From: Serratia quinivorans
GTDB lineage: Bacteria > Pseudomonadota > Gammaproteobacteria > Enterobacterales > Enterobacteriaceae
Length of the DNA: 64,000 nt
Reading direction: 5' to 3'
NCBI RefSeq assembly: GCF_946227985.1
Contig: NZ_CAMKGL010000008.1
Coordinates: forward strand, 148,575-212,574
Under the pieces are notes generated by a model. The model worked only from the letters and a program-made list of their open reading frames with translations, searched no databases and had not been told where the DNA came from. Position 1 is the first letter of the stretch. Each line of letters opens with the position of its first letter. The translations under genes and the position numbers were made by a program. Below, in pieces: positions 52,241-62,218 of the stretch.

Positions 52241-53883
52241 GATATTTTCTCCAACATGGTTTCGTTTCCGGCACCCGGCGGCACCAGCGGCCAGACGTTT
52301 TCAAGTTCATCAATCGACACGTGCAACATATAAGGCCCTTCGCTATTGAATAAGGCGTCGAGCGCTTCTGCTACCTGGTCTTTGCGGGTGATACGCTGGC
52401 CGGGGATGCCAAAGGCATTGGCCAACATCAGGAAATCGGGGTTATCGGAGAGATTGGTTTCGCTGTAACGCCCGTCAAAAAACAGTTGCTGCCACTGGCG
52501 AACCATTCCCAAACGCTGGTTATCCAGCAAAACGATTTTCAGCGGTAACTGTTTGCGTTTGATGGTGCCCAGTTCCTGCACGTTCATCATGAACGAACCG
52601 TCACCCGATACGCAGACCACCGTATCCTCCGGGCGGGCCATCTGGGCGCCAACCGCGGCCGGAACGCCAAAACCCATGGTGCCCAAACCGCTGGAGGTGA
52701 TGAAATTCTCCGGACGTTCAAAGGTCATGTGCTGTGCGGTCCACATCTGGTGCTGGCCCACGTCGGTAGTGATCACGCTGTTGGCCGGCTTGCGCTCAGA
52801 CAGCTGCTTCAACAGCAGCGGTGCGTAGATCGGCTGGCCCGGATGGTCATAACGCCAGCTATGGGTTTCTTTCAGTTCAACCACTCGCTGCTGCCAGCCA
52901 GCGATATTCAACGGCTGCTGCAACGCCGGTAACAAGGCTTTCAAATCGCCCTGCAGCGCTACGTGCGCCTGGCGCAGCTTGCTCATTTCCGCCGGGTCGA
53001 TATCCATGTGGATCACCTTGGCATGCGGGGCGAAAGCATTCAGTTTACCGGTTACGCGATCGTCAAAACGCGCGCCAACGGCAATCAACAAATCGCACTC
53101 CTGCACCGCCAGGTTGGCGGCTTTGGTGCCGTGCATCCCCAGCATTCCGAGGTAGTACGGCTGCTCAGCGTCCGGTGCGCCCAGCCCTTTTAGCGTGGCA
53201 ACGTTAGGCATTTGGGTCACCGCGATAAACTCACGCAACGCCGGTACCGCCTGCGCCATGCCAACACCGCCGCCGACGTACAGCATCGGTTTGTGCGCCT
53301 GCGCCAGCAATTCGACGGCCTGCGCCAGCTCCGCTGCCGGGTAATGCAGTTCTTCCACTACCGGCATCAGGTGCGGGTGTAATTCACCGTGCGCCAGTTG
53401 GATGTCTTTCGGGATATCGATCAGCACCGGGCCAGGACGACCGCTGCTGGCGATGGCGAAGGCTTCCGCCATGATGCCCGGCAACGCATCCAGTGATTCC
53501 ACCAGGAAGCTGTGTTTGGTGCAGGCCAGAGACAGGCCGAGGACATCGATCTCCTGAAAGGCATCGGTACCAATCAGTGCTGAACCTACCTGGCCGGTGA
53601 TCGCCACCAGCGGAACAGAATCCAGCAGCGCATCGGCCAGGCCGGTGATCAGGTTGGTAGCGCCGGGGCCGGAAGTGGCGATACAAACGCCCACCTTGCC
53701 GGTTGAACGGGCATAGCCAATGGCCGCCATCGCGGCGCCTTGCTCGTGGCGGCACAGCAGGTGTTCCACACCACCGTCATACAATGCATCGTAGACCGGC
53801 ATGATTGCGCCACCCGGGTAGCCGAATACCGTATCAACTCCCTGTGCACGCAACGCTTGTACTACCCACTGAGCCCCGTTCAT
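52237..53883 (-). CDS. ilvG: Acetolactate synthase II large subunit
   Basis: A 548-residue TPP-dependent enzyme that condenses pyruvate with itself or with 2-oxobutyrate. Blocks are '[16 protein letters not shown]', the catalytic glutamate in '[15 protein letters not shown]', and the TPP motif '[17 protein letters not shown]'. The reading frame is complete, unlike E. coli K-12 where ilvG is frameshifted, so a valine-insensitive isozyme should be made. It is preceded by the ilvL leader and attenuator. Confidence 0.98.
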   Translation of the reverse strand: MNGAQWVVQALRAQGVDTVFGYPGGAIMPVYDALYDGGVEHLLCRHEQGAAMAAIGYARSTGKVGVCIATSGPGATNLITGLADALLDSVPLVAITGQVGSALIGTDAFQEIDVLGLSLACTKHSFLVESLDALPGIMAEAFAIASSGRPGPVLIDIPKDIQLAHGELHPHLMPVVEELHYPAAELAQAVELLAQAHKPMLYVGGGVGMAQAVPALREFIAVTQMPNVATLKGLGAPDAEQPYYLGMLGMHGTKAANLAVQECDLLIAVGARFDDRVTGKLNAFAPHAKVIHMDIDPAEMSKLRQAHVALQGDLKALLPALQQPLNIAGWQQRVVELKETHSWRYDHPGQPIYAPLLLKQLSERKPANSVITTDVGQHQMWTAQHMTFERPENFITSSGLGTMGFGVPAAVGAQMARPEDTVVCVSGDGSFMMNVQELGTIKRKQLPLKIVLLDNQRLGMVRQWQQLFFDGRYSETNLSDNPDFLMLANAFGIPGQRITRKDQVAEALDALFNSEGPYMLHVSIDELENVWPLVPPGAGNETMLEKIS

Positions 53884-53968
53884 AGTTATTTCCCCGCCTT
53901 ACTTCGACAGCTGCAGGATTTTGTTCTGTTATTCATATTGTTATCCTCGATTCACTTTTCTCTTGCCA

Positions 53969-54002
53969 ATAAAAAACCCCCGGACCTTTCGGTGCGGGGG
54001 TT
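53969..54002 (-). terminator. ilvGMEDA attenuator
   Basis: On the minus strand AACCCCCGCACC and GGTCCGGGGGTT form a strong stem (about 53975-54002) followed by TTTTTTATT. It lies 24 bases after the ilvL stop, the usual position for leader-peptide-controlled attenuation. Confidence 0.93.
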
Positions 54003-54025
54003 CTCTTGCGATTCCGGCTTGTTTT

Positions 54026-54124
54026 CTAAGCCATTCTTCGTCCAAGTGCAGCCCCGCACGGTGGGATAATAATCACCACCACGCTAATCACGACTAGGCT
54101 AATCACTTGGGCAAAGGCTTTCAT
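54026..54124 (-). CDS. ilvL: ilv operon leader peptide
   Basis: A 32-residue leader peptide too short for usual gene finders. It is rich in control codons: 'VISLVVISVVVIIIPP' contains nine valine/isoleucine/leucine clusters, closely matching the E. coli IlvL middle part, followed by 'CGAALGR'. Ribosome stalling at these codons when charged tRNA-Ile, -Val or -Leu is scarce prevents the downstream terminator (53969-54002) from forming and allows ilvGMEDA expression. Confidence 0.95.
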   Translation of the reverse strand: MKAFAQVISLVVISVVVIIIPPCGAALGRRMA

Positions 54125-54257
54125 AATAGGTTTGTTCACTGTGCTCGTTTCGAACTAATGCCTACAGAGGTACCATAGTCCCGCGCGGCATGACAACACT
54201 TTTTTTGCGTTATTATTCGGCGCAACCTGGTCATACCTCGTGCAAAATGCCCGGATT

Positions 54258-55490
54258 TCAAACGTTAGCCTGCACGCCCGGAGATTTAGCTTCACCCGAA
54301 ATCGCCTTGCCGTGTGTGTCCTTGCCCAGGAACACCAGTAGCGCAATGACGATCGCCACCGTGCCGGCGATAATCGCCATCGCCAGGCCATAATTATGGC
54401 CATGATGTTCGGCAATGGTCGCCTGCAGCGTGGCGTTGACCGAAGCAATCAGGTTGCCCAACTGGTAAACAAACCCTGGCAGCACCGCACGGGTATTGGC
54501 CGGCACCAGTTCGGTGAGATAAGTCGGTATCACGCCCCAGGCCCCCTGCACCATGAACTGCATCAGGAAGGCGCCAATCCCCAACATCAGTGAGCCGCTG
54601 GAAAATGCCCACAGTGGGATCACCGGCAATGCCAATAACGCGGCAATGATAATGGCCTTACGGCGGCCGATTTTTTCCGACAGCGAACCAAAGAAAACGC
54701 CGCCAATGATTGAAGCGATGTTGTAGCTAATGGCGATGATACTGACGGTTTTAGGATCGAAACCGTGCTGAACTTTTAAAAATACCGGGTACATATCCTG
54801 GGTGCCGTGCGAGAAAAAATTGAATGCCGCCATCAGTAACACCAGATAGCCGCACAGCTTCCAGTGACTTTTCAATACCGGCAGCAGGGCACTGCTTTCC
54901 TTGCGTTCACGTGCCGCCAGCCATACCGGCGATTCCTGCACGCAGTAGTAAATAAACGGCAGCAGCAAAATCGGCGCCGCACCGATCACGAACATACCTC
55001 GCCAGCCAACCACCTCAAACAGCAGGCCGTACACCACCGCCGCCAACAGATAACCAAAGGGATAACCGGCCTGGAAAATCCCCGACATAAGGCCACGCGA
55101 GCGATCCGGAATGGTCTCCAGCGCCAGCGACGAGGCTACGCCCCAGATCCCCCCCATCGCCACGCCGTACAGCACCCGCAGTAACAGGAATACCGTCAAC
55201 GACGGCGCCGCTGCGGACAACAGTTCAAAGATCGAGAAAAACACGATATTCAGCATCAAAATCGGTTTGCGGCCATACTTTTCCGCCGCCCGGCCGAAGA
55301 TCAGTGCGCCAATAGGTCGCACCGCCAGCGTCAGCAAGATAGCCAGCGTGACCTCCTCCATGCCGACATGGAAAGATTGCGCAATATCGCTGAGCAGAAA
55401 GACCAGCACGAAGAAATCGAAAGCATCAAGCGTCCAGCTTGAAAAGCTGGCGATGGCTGCATTGCGTTGCAGCGGAGTCCAACCAAACAT
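54258..55490 (-). CDS. MFS transporter (carboxylate/sialate-type)
   Basis: A 410-residue, 12-segment inner-membrane carrier of the major facilitator superfamily, sialate/lactate-type branch (YjhB/NanT/JEN relatives). Motifs are 'SFSSWTLDAFDFFVLVFLLS' in segment 1, 'RPIGALIFGRAAEKYGRKPI' in loop 2-3, and 'GSLSEKIGRRKAIII' in the second half. The ATG at 55490 (AGGGATAAC upstream) gives the family start; a 40-residue extension is open but poorly supported. No substrate can be assigned from context. It is divergent from comM. Confidence 0.85.
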   Translation of the reverse strand: MFGWTPLQRNAAIASFSSWTLDAFDFFVLVFLLSDIAQSFHVGMEEVTLAILLTLAVRPIGALIFGRAAEKYGRKPILMLNIVFFSIFELLSAAAPSLTVFLLLRVLYGVAMGGIWGVASSLALETIPDRSRGLMSGIFQAGYPFGYLLAAVVYGLLFEVVGWRGMFVIGAAPILLLPFIYYCVQESPVWLAARERKESSALLPVLKSHWKLCGYLVLLMAAFNFFSHGTQDMYPVFLKVQHGFDPKTVSIIAISYNIASIIGGVFFGSLSEKIGRRKAIIIAALLALPVIPLWAFSSGSLMLGIGAFLMQFMVQGAWGVIPTYLTELVPANTRAVLPGFVYQLGNLIASVNATLQATIAEHHGHNYGLAMAIIAGTVAIVIALLVFLGKDTHGKAISGEAKSPGVQANV

Positions 55491-55831
55491 AGTGTTATCC
55501 CTACTCTGGAATACGAGGTGATGAGGTTTAGCGGCTGCCGCAGCGGAAGGCGACGGCGGTCGGAGTTTGTTAACAAAGTGATTTTTATTTTGCTCAATTG
55601 TTAAATACACCCATTAACCCTCTCACTGCAACTTGGTTAGCTTGCTAATTTGTTGCAGCATTCACGTAATTGTTAAGGGGTATTGCCGCCACTTGCGCAG
55701 TGCTGCACAAAAATTCGTTATCCCTATGAAATTCATTATTTTAATTACGATTTCCCACGCAAATTCTCCAAGGTTACCGTGCCATGGCAGGGCCTTTGTC
55801 GCATCATGTTGCCTACAGCAAGGAGAGCAAT
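55491..55831. other. Divergent promoter region between the MFS gene and comM
   Basis: No gene is seen. AAGGAGAG just before the comM ATG is a good ribosome-binding site. The rest is moderately AT-rich and should hold both promoters. Confidence 0.5.
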
Positions 55832-57355
55832 ATGTCACTGGCGATTATCTATACCCGTGCCACGCTGGGGGTTCAGGCCCCTTCGGTTACGGTGGAAGTG
55901 CATATCAGCAACGGGCTACCCGGTCTGACCATGGTCGGCCTGCCAGAAACCACGGTGAAAGAAGCCCGCGATCGGGTACGTAGCGCATTGATCAATAATG
56001 GCTTCACCTTTCCCGCGCGGCGTATCACCGTCAATCTGGCACCGGCCGATTTGCCCAAGGAAGGTGGGCGTTACGACCTGCCGATCGCTTTGGCGATCCT
56101 CGCCGCCTCCGAACAGTTACCGGCCGATAAACTGGCTCGTTATGAATTCCTTGGGGAGTTGGCGCTATCCGGCGCACTACGGGGAGTCAGTAGCGCGATA
56201 CCCGCCGCGCTGGCCGCAATGGAAGCGGGCAGGCAGTTGATTCTGGCTGCCACCAATGGCCGGGAGGTGGGGTTGATTACCCAGAGCGAAACCCTGGTGG
56301 CAGAACACCTGCTGGAGGTGTGCGCCTTTCTGCTGGGTAAAGGGGACTTACCGATAGCCAGCGCGCCGCCGGCAACGGATATCACGCAGGAACCTGCCGA
56401 CCTGCAAGATATCCTGGGCCAGGAGCAGGCTAAACGGGCGCTGGAGATCGCCGCGGCCGGGGGCCACAACCTGCTGCTGGTCGGCCCACCGGGAACCGGG
56501 AAAACCATGCTGGCCAGCCGTTTAAATAGCCTGCTGCCCCCGCTGACCGACAAAGAGGCACTGGAAAGCATCAGCGTCGCCAGCCTGCTGCATCACCCTG
56601 CGCAAGCGCTGCCATGGCGACAGCGGCCGTTTCGCGCACCGCATCACAGCGCCTCGATGGCCGCGCTGGTTGGCGGCGGCTCGCTGCCGCGGCCGGGTGA
56701 AATTTCCATGGCGCACAACGGCGTGCTGTTTCTTGATGAGTTGCCCGAATTCGAAAGGCGAGTGCTGGATGCCCTGCGTGAACCCCTGGAGTCCGGCGAA
56801 ATAGTCATTTCACGCGCTATGGCCAAGGTCTGCTTTCCGGCCAGAGTGCAGCTGATCGCCGCCATGAACCCCAGCCCCACCGGGCATTATCAGGGCATGC
56901 ATAACCGCGCGTCCCCACAACAAATCCTGCGCTATCTCGGCCGGCTTTCAGGGCCGTTTCTCGATCGCTTCGATTTATCGATTGAGGTGCCCCTGCTGCC
57001 GCCGGGCGTGCTGAGCAAACGACGCATCGCCAGTGAAAGTAGTACCCAGGTACGCAAGCGGGTGCTGCTGGCACGCGAAAGGCAGCTTAACCGTTCAGGG
57101 AAGATCAACGCCCTGCTGAATAATCACGAGGTAGAGCGAGATTGCGCATTGAGCGAGGCGGACGCAGATTTTCTTGAGACCACGTTAAATCGATTGGGGT
57201 TATCGGTTCGCGCCTGGCAACGGATTTTAAAAGTGGCTCGCACACTGGCGGATTTGGCGGGAGATCGGGATATTGATAAACGCCATTTGAGCGAAGCGCT
57301 TGGCTATCGCAGTATGGATCGCCTGTTGCTGCAACTGCACCGCAGTCTGGAATAA
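55832..57355 (+). CDS. comM: YifB-family Mg-chelatase-like AAA+ ATPase (ComM)
   Basis: A 507-residue AAA+ protein. The N-terminal domain ('SLAIIYTRATLGVQAPSVTVEV', given in part) has a Lon-substrate-like fold; the ATPase core has Walker A 'LLVGPPGTGKTMLASRL', 'LDELPEF' as Walker B, and the Mg-chelatase-like C-terminal domain. In Vibrio, Haemophilus and others ComM is a hexameric helicase promoting branch migration in natural transformation; the enterobacterial role is not firmly known. The ATG at 55832 gives the family start. It is next to maoP, as in E. coli. Confidence 0.94.
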   Translation: MSLAIIYTRATLGVQAPSVTVEVHISNGLPGLTMVGLPETTVKEARDRVRSALINNGFTFPARRITVNLAPADLPKEGGRYDLPIALAILAASEQLPADKLARYEFLGELALSGALRGVSSAIPAALAAMEAGRQLILAATNGREVGLITQSETLVAEHLLEVCAFLLGKGDLPIASAPPATDITQEPADLQDILGQEQAKRALEIAAAGGHNLLLVGPPGTGKTMLASRLNSLLPPLTDKEALESISVASLLHHPAQALPWRQRPFRAPHHSASMAALVGGGSLPRPGEISMAHNGVLFLDELPEFERRVLDALREPLESGEIVISRAMAKVCFPARVQLIAAMNPSPTGHYQGMHNRASPQQILRYLGRLSGPFLDRFDLSIEVPLLPPGVLSKRRIASESSTQVRKRVLLARERQLNRSGKINALLNNHEVERDCALSEADADFLETTLNRLGLSVRAWQRILKVARTLADLAGDRDIDKRHLSEALGYRSMDRLLLQLHRSLE

Positions 57356-57377
57356 AAATGGGGCCCAAAGGCCCCAT
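57351..57377. terminator. Terminator between convergent comM and maoP
   Basis: ATGGGGCC (57358-57365), loop CAAA, GGCCCCAT (57370-57377); on the minus strand TTTTTATT follows, fitting termination of maoP. Confidence 0.82.
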
Positions 57378-57382
57378 CGTTA

Positions 57383-57721
57383 TCAATCGTCGCTGTCGGT
57401 GTAATCTTCCACCGCGTCAGCCTGCGGCTTGCCGCCGGACAGGGTATGGAATTTTTTCGGGCGACGTGTGCGCACCAGATATTTAGCCCATACTTTTTCC
57501 TGCTCGGTAACCGGCTCACGCTCACCATGGCACACTGCGACGAACAACTGTTCTTCTTCAGTGACCGGCTGACGTTTGCCCGCGTCCAGCTCATTGAACG
57601 CATACCCGAAACGCTCTAGCAATTGCGCTTCTTTAATGGTGAAATCGCCGTGACGGGAGAACCCGCGAGGATAATGTTTATTATCAAAAAAACGATTGGT
57701 CGTGGTGAAGCTATCCGCCAT
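57383..57721 (-). CDS. maoP: Macrodomain Ori organisation protein MaoP (YifE)
   Basis: A 112-residue protein of the DUF413 family, very close to E. coli YifE: '[20 protein letters not shown]' start, '[19 protein letters not shown]' and '[20 protein letters not shown]'. In E. coli MaoP acts with the DNA site maoS to constrain the Ori macrodomain. It is divergent from hdfR, and maoS in E. coli lies in this same intergenic space (57722-57840); I could not fix the site by eye. The ATG at 57721 gives the family N terminus. Confidence 0.94.
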   Translation of the reverse strand: MADSFTTTNRFFDNKHYPRGFSRHGDFTIKEAQLLERFGYAFNELDAGKRQPVTEEEQLFVAVCHGEREPVTEQEKVWAKYLVRTRRPKKFHTLSGGKPQADAVEDYTDSDD

Positions 57722-57840
57722 CTGACACGCTCCTAATTCTCTCATGGCCGTGCTGTTTATGGCGCGGAGTATTAGATAGGCTTGACATTGTGTAAAACAA
57801 AACATTTAAATCTTAACGATAAAAATTTCTGGAGATGGGT

Positions 57841-58668
57841 GTGGATACCGAATTACTGAAAACCTTTTTGGAGGTCAGTAGAACGCGTCACTTTGGCCGA
57901 GCCGCAGAATCCTTGTACTTAACGCAGTCTGCCGTTAGTTTCCGTATCCGCCAGTTAGAAACCCAATTGGGCGCGAATTTATTCACCCGACATCGTAACA
58001 ATATCCGTCTGACACCAGCAGGGGAGCGGCTTCTGCCCTATGCTGAGAGCCTGATGACGACCTGGCAATTGGCGAAAAAAGAGGTGGTGCGTTCGCTGCA
58101 ACACACTGAATTGTCCATCGGTGCCACCGCGTCATTGTGGGAAGCTTATCTGACCCCGTGGCTGCAATCGTTGTATCAACAACGCGAAGCGTTACAGCTG
58201 GAAGCCAGGGTGGCGTTACGGCACTCTTTGGTAAAACAGCTGCATGAAAGACAGCTCGATTTGCTCATCACCACCGAACCGCCAAAGATGGATGAATTGG
58301 CCAGCCAGCTATTGGGCAATTTCTCGCTGCGGCTGTTCTCCTCCACCCTGCGTGATAAACATGCGCCAATGCCGTATATCAAGCTGGAATGGGGGGCGGA
58401 TTTTCATCAGCAGGAGAGCCGTATGCTGGAGGGGGATAACTTGCCGGTACTCACCACAACCTCCGCCCACCTGACCCGACAACTGCTGGAAACCACGGGC
58501 GGTTGCGCCTTCCTGCCCAGCCAATGGGAGAAGGACTACCCGCAGTTGGCCGCCATTGCCGACATCCCGCCGATAATCCGCCCGCTGTACGCCGTTTGGC
58601 TGCAAAATAGCGATCAACAGCCGCTGATCCGGCAACTGTTGAAAATACCTTTAAATACTACGGCATGA
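57841..58668 (+). CDS. hdfR: LysR regulator HdfR
   Basis: A 275-residue LysR regulator, known in E. coli as repressor of the flagellar master operon flhDC. The N terminus '[20 protein letters not shown]' with '[19 protein letters not shown]' is almost identical to E. coli HdfR. GTG at 57841 is chosen because GGAG lies 6-7 bases upstream and the protein then starts as in E. coli; an ATG two codons earlier directly abuts the GGAG. It ends 4 bases from the convergent yjfF gene. Confidence 0.93.
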   Translation: MDTELLKTFLEVSRTRHFGRAAESLYLTQSAVSFRIRQLETQLGANLFTRHRNNIRLTPAGERLLPYAESLMTTWQLAKKEVVRSLQHTELSIGATASLWEAYLTPWLQSLYQQREALQLEARVALRHSLVKQLHERQLDLLITTEPPKMDELASQLLGNFSLRLFSSTLRDKHAPMPYIKLEWGADFHQQESRMLEGDNLPVLTTTSAHLTRQLLETTGGCAFLPSQWEKDYPQLAAIADIPPIIRPLYAVWLQNSDQQPLIRQLLKIPLNTTA

Positions 58669-58672
58669 GGCA

Positions 58673-59665
58673 TTATAACGGCGTTAAGCGAGGATGCCGG
58701 GGTTTGGTTCGTCTACCGAGCCAAAACGCGCTCATCGCCTTCTGAAGGCCGATAAAGCCGAACAACAGAATGCCGATGACAATTTTGGTCCACCAGGAGC
58801 TGAGTGTGCCGTCGAAAGTGATGTAACTCTGAATCAGCCCCTGGATCAGCACGCCAAACAGCGTGCCTAATACGGTGCCGACTCCACCGGTCAACAAGGT
58901 GCCACCAATCACTACCGCAGCAATGGCATCCAGCTCGACCCCGCTGGCCGCCAGCGCGTAGCCCGCTGAGGTATATAACGAGAAAATAATCCCGGACAAC
59001 GCAGCCAGCGTGCCTGAGAGCATATAAATCAGCACCGTGGTCCGTTGCACGGGTACCCCCATCAGCGCCGCAGACACCCGATTACCGCCGATGGCGTAGA
59101 CGTTGTGACCAAATCGGGTGCGGTGCGCCAACACTATGCCGACCGCCACCACCATTAACATTACCAACGCCAACAGCGTGAAACGGCCGCCGCCCGGCAG
59201 TTTCCAGGCGTAGTTCGCCAGCGTCGCGTACAAAGGGTGATCGATGGGGATCGACTCTTCCGAGACGATAAAACTCATGCCACGCACGAAGAACATGCCG
59301 GCCAACGTGATGATAAACGCCGGTAGCTTCAACACATCGATGATCCAGCCCATCAGTGCGCCAAATGACGCCCCCATCAGCAGCGCAATAACAAACGCAT
59401 AACCAGGGGCAATACCGTAGGTTCCAATCAATTTGGCCAATAGCACCCCGGTAAAGGCGATCACCGAGCCGACCGACAGATCAATACCGCCGGAAAGGAT
59501 CACAAACGTCATGCCTACCGCGACGATGCCAAGAAAGGCGTTGTCGGTCAGCAAGTCACACCACACCCGCGTTGAGGCAAAGCTGGGGAACTGAGTAAGA
59601 CAAAAACCATAGCCCAAGAGGAACACCAGGACGGTCATCAACAGTGGCAGATTACGCTTGATCAT
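58673..59665 (-). CDS. yjfF: Galactofuranose-type ABC transporter permease YjfF
   Basis: A 330-residue RbsC-family permease matching YjfF: 'NAFLGIVAVGMTFVILSGGI' followed by 'DLSVGSVIAFTGV' in the family hallmark, 'AIGGNRVSAALMGVPVQRT' and 'AVVIGGTLLTGGVGTVLG'. It is the last gene of a ytfQ-ytfR-ytfT-yjfF operon, overlapping ytfT by four bases. In E. coli the system imports galactofuranose. Confidence 0.93.
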   Translation of the reverse strand: MIKRNLPLLMTVLVFLLGYGFCLTQFPSFASTRVWCDLLTDNAFLGIVAVGMTFVILSGGIDLSVGSVIAFTGVLLAKLIGTYGIAPGYAFVIALLMGASFGALMGWIIDVLKLPAFIITLAGMFFVRGMSFIVSEESIPIDHPLYATLANYAWKLPGGGRFTLLALVMLMVVAVGIVLAHRTRFGHNVYAIGGNRVSAALMGVPVQRTTVLIYMLSGTLAALSGIIFSLYTSAGYALAASGVELDAIAAVVIGGTLLTGGVGTVLGTLFGVLIQGLIQSYITFDGTLSSWWTKIVIGILLFGFIGLQKAMSAFWLGRRTKPRHPRLTPL

Positions 59666-60684
59666 GGCCTTTTTCTCCTAAGCAGTTGACGCAACGAAAC
59701 GCTGGGTGATTGCACCATCAGCACCGCCAGCACCACGATCGCTTTCAGTACCAGATTAAACTCCGGCCGATAGCCGGAGAGCAGAATACCGGTATTCATC
59801 CCCTGAATAATCAATGCCCCCACCACCGACAGCAGCAGGTTAAAACGCCCCCCCAGCAATGAACCACCGCCAATCACCACCGCCAGGATCGCATCCAACT
59901 CCAGCCATAGCCCGGCATTGTTGGCGTCTGCACCCCGGATATCCGCCGTGACTATGATCCCGGCCACCGCTGCACAGAGCCCGCAGATCACATATGCCGC
60001 CATCACCACCCAGCGCGTACTGACCCCCGCATTGCGGGCCGAGCGCAGATTGATGCCCACAGCTTCGATAAACAGCCCCAGCGCCGTTTTACGCGTCAGC
60101 AGCCAGATCAACAGCAGCATCACTGCGGCAATGATCGCCGGCAGCGGCAAATACATCAGTGCGCCGCTACCGAGCCACGCCAGCCCTTCTCGTTCAAAGG
60201 TGACGATTTGTCCTTCGGTGATCAGTTGTGCAATGCCACGACCGGCCACCATCAGCATCAGCGTGGCGACAATCGGTTGTATCTGCAGTACCGCCACCAG
60301 AAAGCCGTTCCACAGGCCACACAGCGCTCCGGCCGTCAAAGCAGCGGCCAGCACGTACCCCAGCGGATAACCGGCACTGGTCAAGGTTGCAGCCGTGGCA
60401 CCGGCTATCGCCATCACCGCCCCCACGGAAAGGTCGATACCCCCGGTGGCGATCACTAACGTCATACCCAATGCCAATAACGCTACCGGCGCGCCACGGT
60501 TAACGATGTCGATCACGCTACCAAACAGTCGGCCGTCCTGAATGTGGATGGAAAAGAAATTCGGGGCGACCAGGCTGTCGATCAGCAAAATCACCGCCAG
60601 CGCCCCCAGTTGCGTTGCCCCAGCGGGGAACACCCATCTGACCTTGCGTGGCCCACCGGACATGGAAAAACTCCTGAGGTTCAT
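59662..60684 (-). CDS. ytfT: Galactofuranose-type ABC transporter permease YtfT
   Basis: A 340-residue RbsC-family permease matching YtfT: 'ALLALGMTLVIATGGIDLSV' (family hallmark), 'EAVGINLRSARNAGVSTRW' and 'AVVIGGGSLLGGRFNLLLS'. It overlaps ytfR and yjfF by four bases each, so the operon is translationally coupled throughout. Confidence 0.93.
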   Translation of the reverse strand: MNLRSFSMSGGPRKVRWVFPAGATQLGALAVILLIDSLVAPNFFSIHIQDGRLFGSVIDIVNRGAPVALLALGMTLVIATGGIDLSVGAVMAIAGATAATLTSAGYPLGYVLAAALTAGALCGLWNGFLVAVLQIQPIVATLMLMVAGRGIAQLITEGQIVTFEREGLAWLGSGALMYLPLPAIIAAVMLLLIWLLTRKTALGLFIEAVGINLRSARNAGVSTRWVVMAAYVICGLCAAVAGIIVTADIRGADANNAGLWLELDAILAVVIGGGSLLGGRFNLLLSVVGALIIQGMNTGILLSGYRPEFNLVLKAIVVLAVLMVQSPSVSLRQLLRRKRP

Positions 60685-62195
60685 TCAACCCCCTGTTGCG
60701 CGGCAATCGCCTGCATGATTGCAGGCACCGTAATGGCGTCATGTTCAAGCTGCGCCACGTGCTTCCTGTCGCGTAGCACCAAGATACGATCGGCATAACC
60801 CGCCAGCTCTTCCAGTTCGGAAGAAATCACCAGCAGCGCCAGCCCTTCATCACAGAGTTTTTCAATTAAACGAATGATTTCAGCATGTGCGCCAACGTCT
60901 ATTCCGCGTGTTGGTTCATCCAGGATCAAAAAACGCGGTTTGGTCGCCAACCAGCGGGACAGCAACACTTTCTGCTGATTGCCACCGGACAGATATTGGA
61001 TCTGCTGTTCCGGCCCCGGAGTGCGGATGCCCATCAGCTGGATATAACTCTCGGCAATGCGGGTTTGTTCCCGCAGCGATAACGGTTTTAACCAGCCGCG
61101 TTGCGCCTGCAGAGCCAGAATAATGTTTTCCCGCACCGTTGCAGCGCCGACAATCCCGTCGGTTTTACGGTCTTCAGGGCAATAGCCGAAACCGAGACTG
61201 GCAGCTTTGCGTGGCGTGCGGATATTCACCGTACGGCCCTCGACTTTGGCATTACCGCTATCACAAGGTTTGATGCCGAATATCAGCTGAGCCGTTTCCG
61301 TGCGCCCCGATCCCAGCAGGCCGGCCAGGCCAACTATCTCGCCCGGACGTATTTGCAGATCAAAGGGTTCAACCATGCCACGCCGCCCGTAACCACTGAA
61401 TTCGACCAGCGAGGGCGCTTCAGTTAGCCCGTGTTCGCCGCGTTTGAGTAGTGATTCGTCAAAGGCATGGCCAAGCATCATCTGTACTAACTCCAGGCGC
61501 GGTAAATCAGCGGTAACCTTGGTGCCCACTAACTTACCGTTGCGCAGTACGGTGATGCGATCGCAAATGCGGTAAACCTGATCAAGGAAGTGGGTGACAA
61601 AGATCATCCCCATACCCCGGGTGCGGAGCTGGCTGAGAATCCCCAGCAGCATGCTGACTTCTTTAGCATCCAGACTGGCAGTTGGCTCATCCAGGATCAG
61701 GACTTTGGCTGACAGGTCGACCGCCCGCGCGATAGCGATAATCTGCTGGATCGCAATGGAGTAATTCCCCAACGGCTGGCTGACATCCAACTGTAATCCA
61801 TACCCCAATAAAAGTTCTTGGGCCTGGCGCAGCAGCTTTTTTTGATCAACCAGGCCAAAGCGCGTTGGCTCTCGACCAATGAACAGATTGGCTGCCACCG
61901 AGATGTTCGGCAGCAGGTTAACCTCCTGATAAACCGTACCAATTCCCAGCACTTGCGCCTGTGCGGTGCTCTGTGGGGCTATCGCACGCCCCTCCAGCAG
62001 TATCTCACCGGCGGAACGCTGATAGACCCCGGTTAACGCTTTGATTAACGTGGATTTTCCCGCGCCATTTTCACCCAGCAACGCCATGATCTCTCCGCGC
62101 TGCAACGTGATATCAACCTGCTCCAGCGCTTTAACGCCAGGAAACTCAACGGATAATCCCTTAATCGCCAATAACGTGGTCTGAGATGTGTCCAT
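60681..62195 (-). CDS. ytfR: Galactofuranose-type ABC transporter ATP-binding protein YtfR
   Basis: A 504-residue protein with two ATPase domains. The first has Walker A 'LLGENGAGKSTLIKAL' and 'LDEPTASLD'; the second has 'GLLGSGRTETAQLIFG', signature 'LSGGNQQKVLLSRWL' and 'LDEPTRGIDVG'. Both Walker B sites keep the glutamate, unlike the ATPase at the window start. It lies 23 bases after ytfQ. Confidence 0.95.
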   Translation of the reverse strand: MDTSQTTLLAIKGLSVEFPGVKALEQVDITLQRGEIMALLGENGAGKSTLIKALTGVYQRSAGEILLEGRAIAPQSTAQAQVLGIGTVYQEVNLLPNISVAANLFIGREPTRFGLVDQKKLLRQAQELLLGYGLQLDVSQPLGNYSIAIQQIIAIARAVDLSAKVLILDEPTASLDAKEVSMLLGILSQLRTRGMGMIFVTHFLDQVYRICDRITVLRNGKLVGTKVTADLPRLELVQMMLGHAFDESLLKRGEHGLTEAPSLVEFSGYGRRGMVEPFDLQIRPGEIVGLAGLLGSGRTETAQLIFGIKPCDSGNAKVEGRTVNIRTPRKAASLGFGYCPEDRKTDGIVGAATVRENIILALQAQRGWLKPLSLREQTRIAESYIQLMGIRTPGPEQQIQYLSGGNQQKVLLSRWLATKPRFLILDEPTRGIDVGAHAEIIRLIEKLCDEGLALLVISSELEELAGYADRILVLRDRKHVAQLEHDAITVPAIMQAIAAQQGVE

Positions 62196-62218
62196 CTTCT
62201 GTCCCGCCGGTAAGTGGA

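Noticed and set aside
52237..53883. Possible ilvG frameshift as in E. coli K-12
   Set aside because: The 548-codon frame is uninterrupted and contains all TPP-enzyme motifs.
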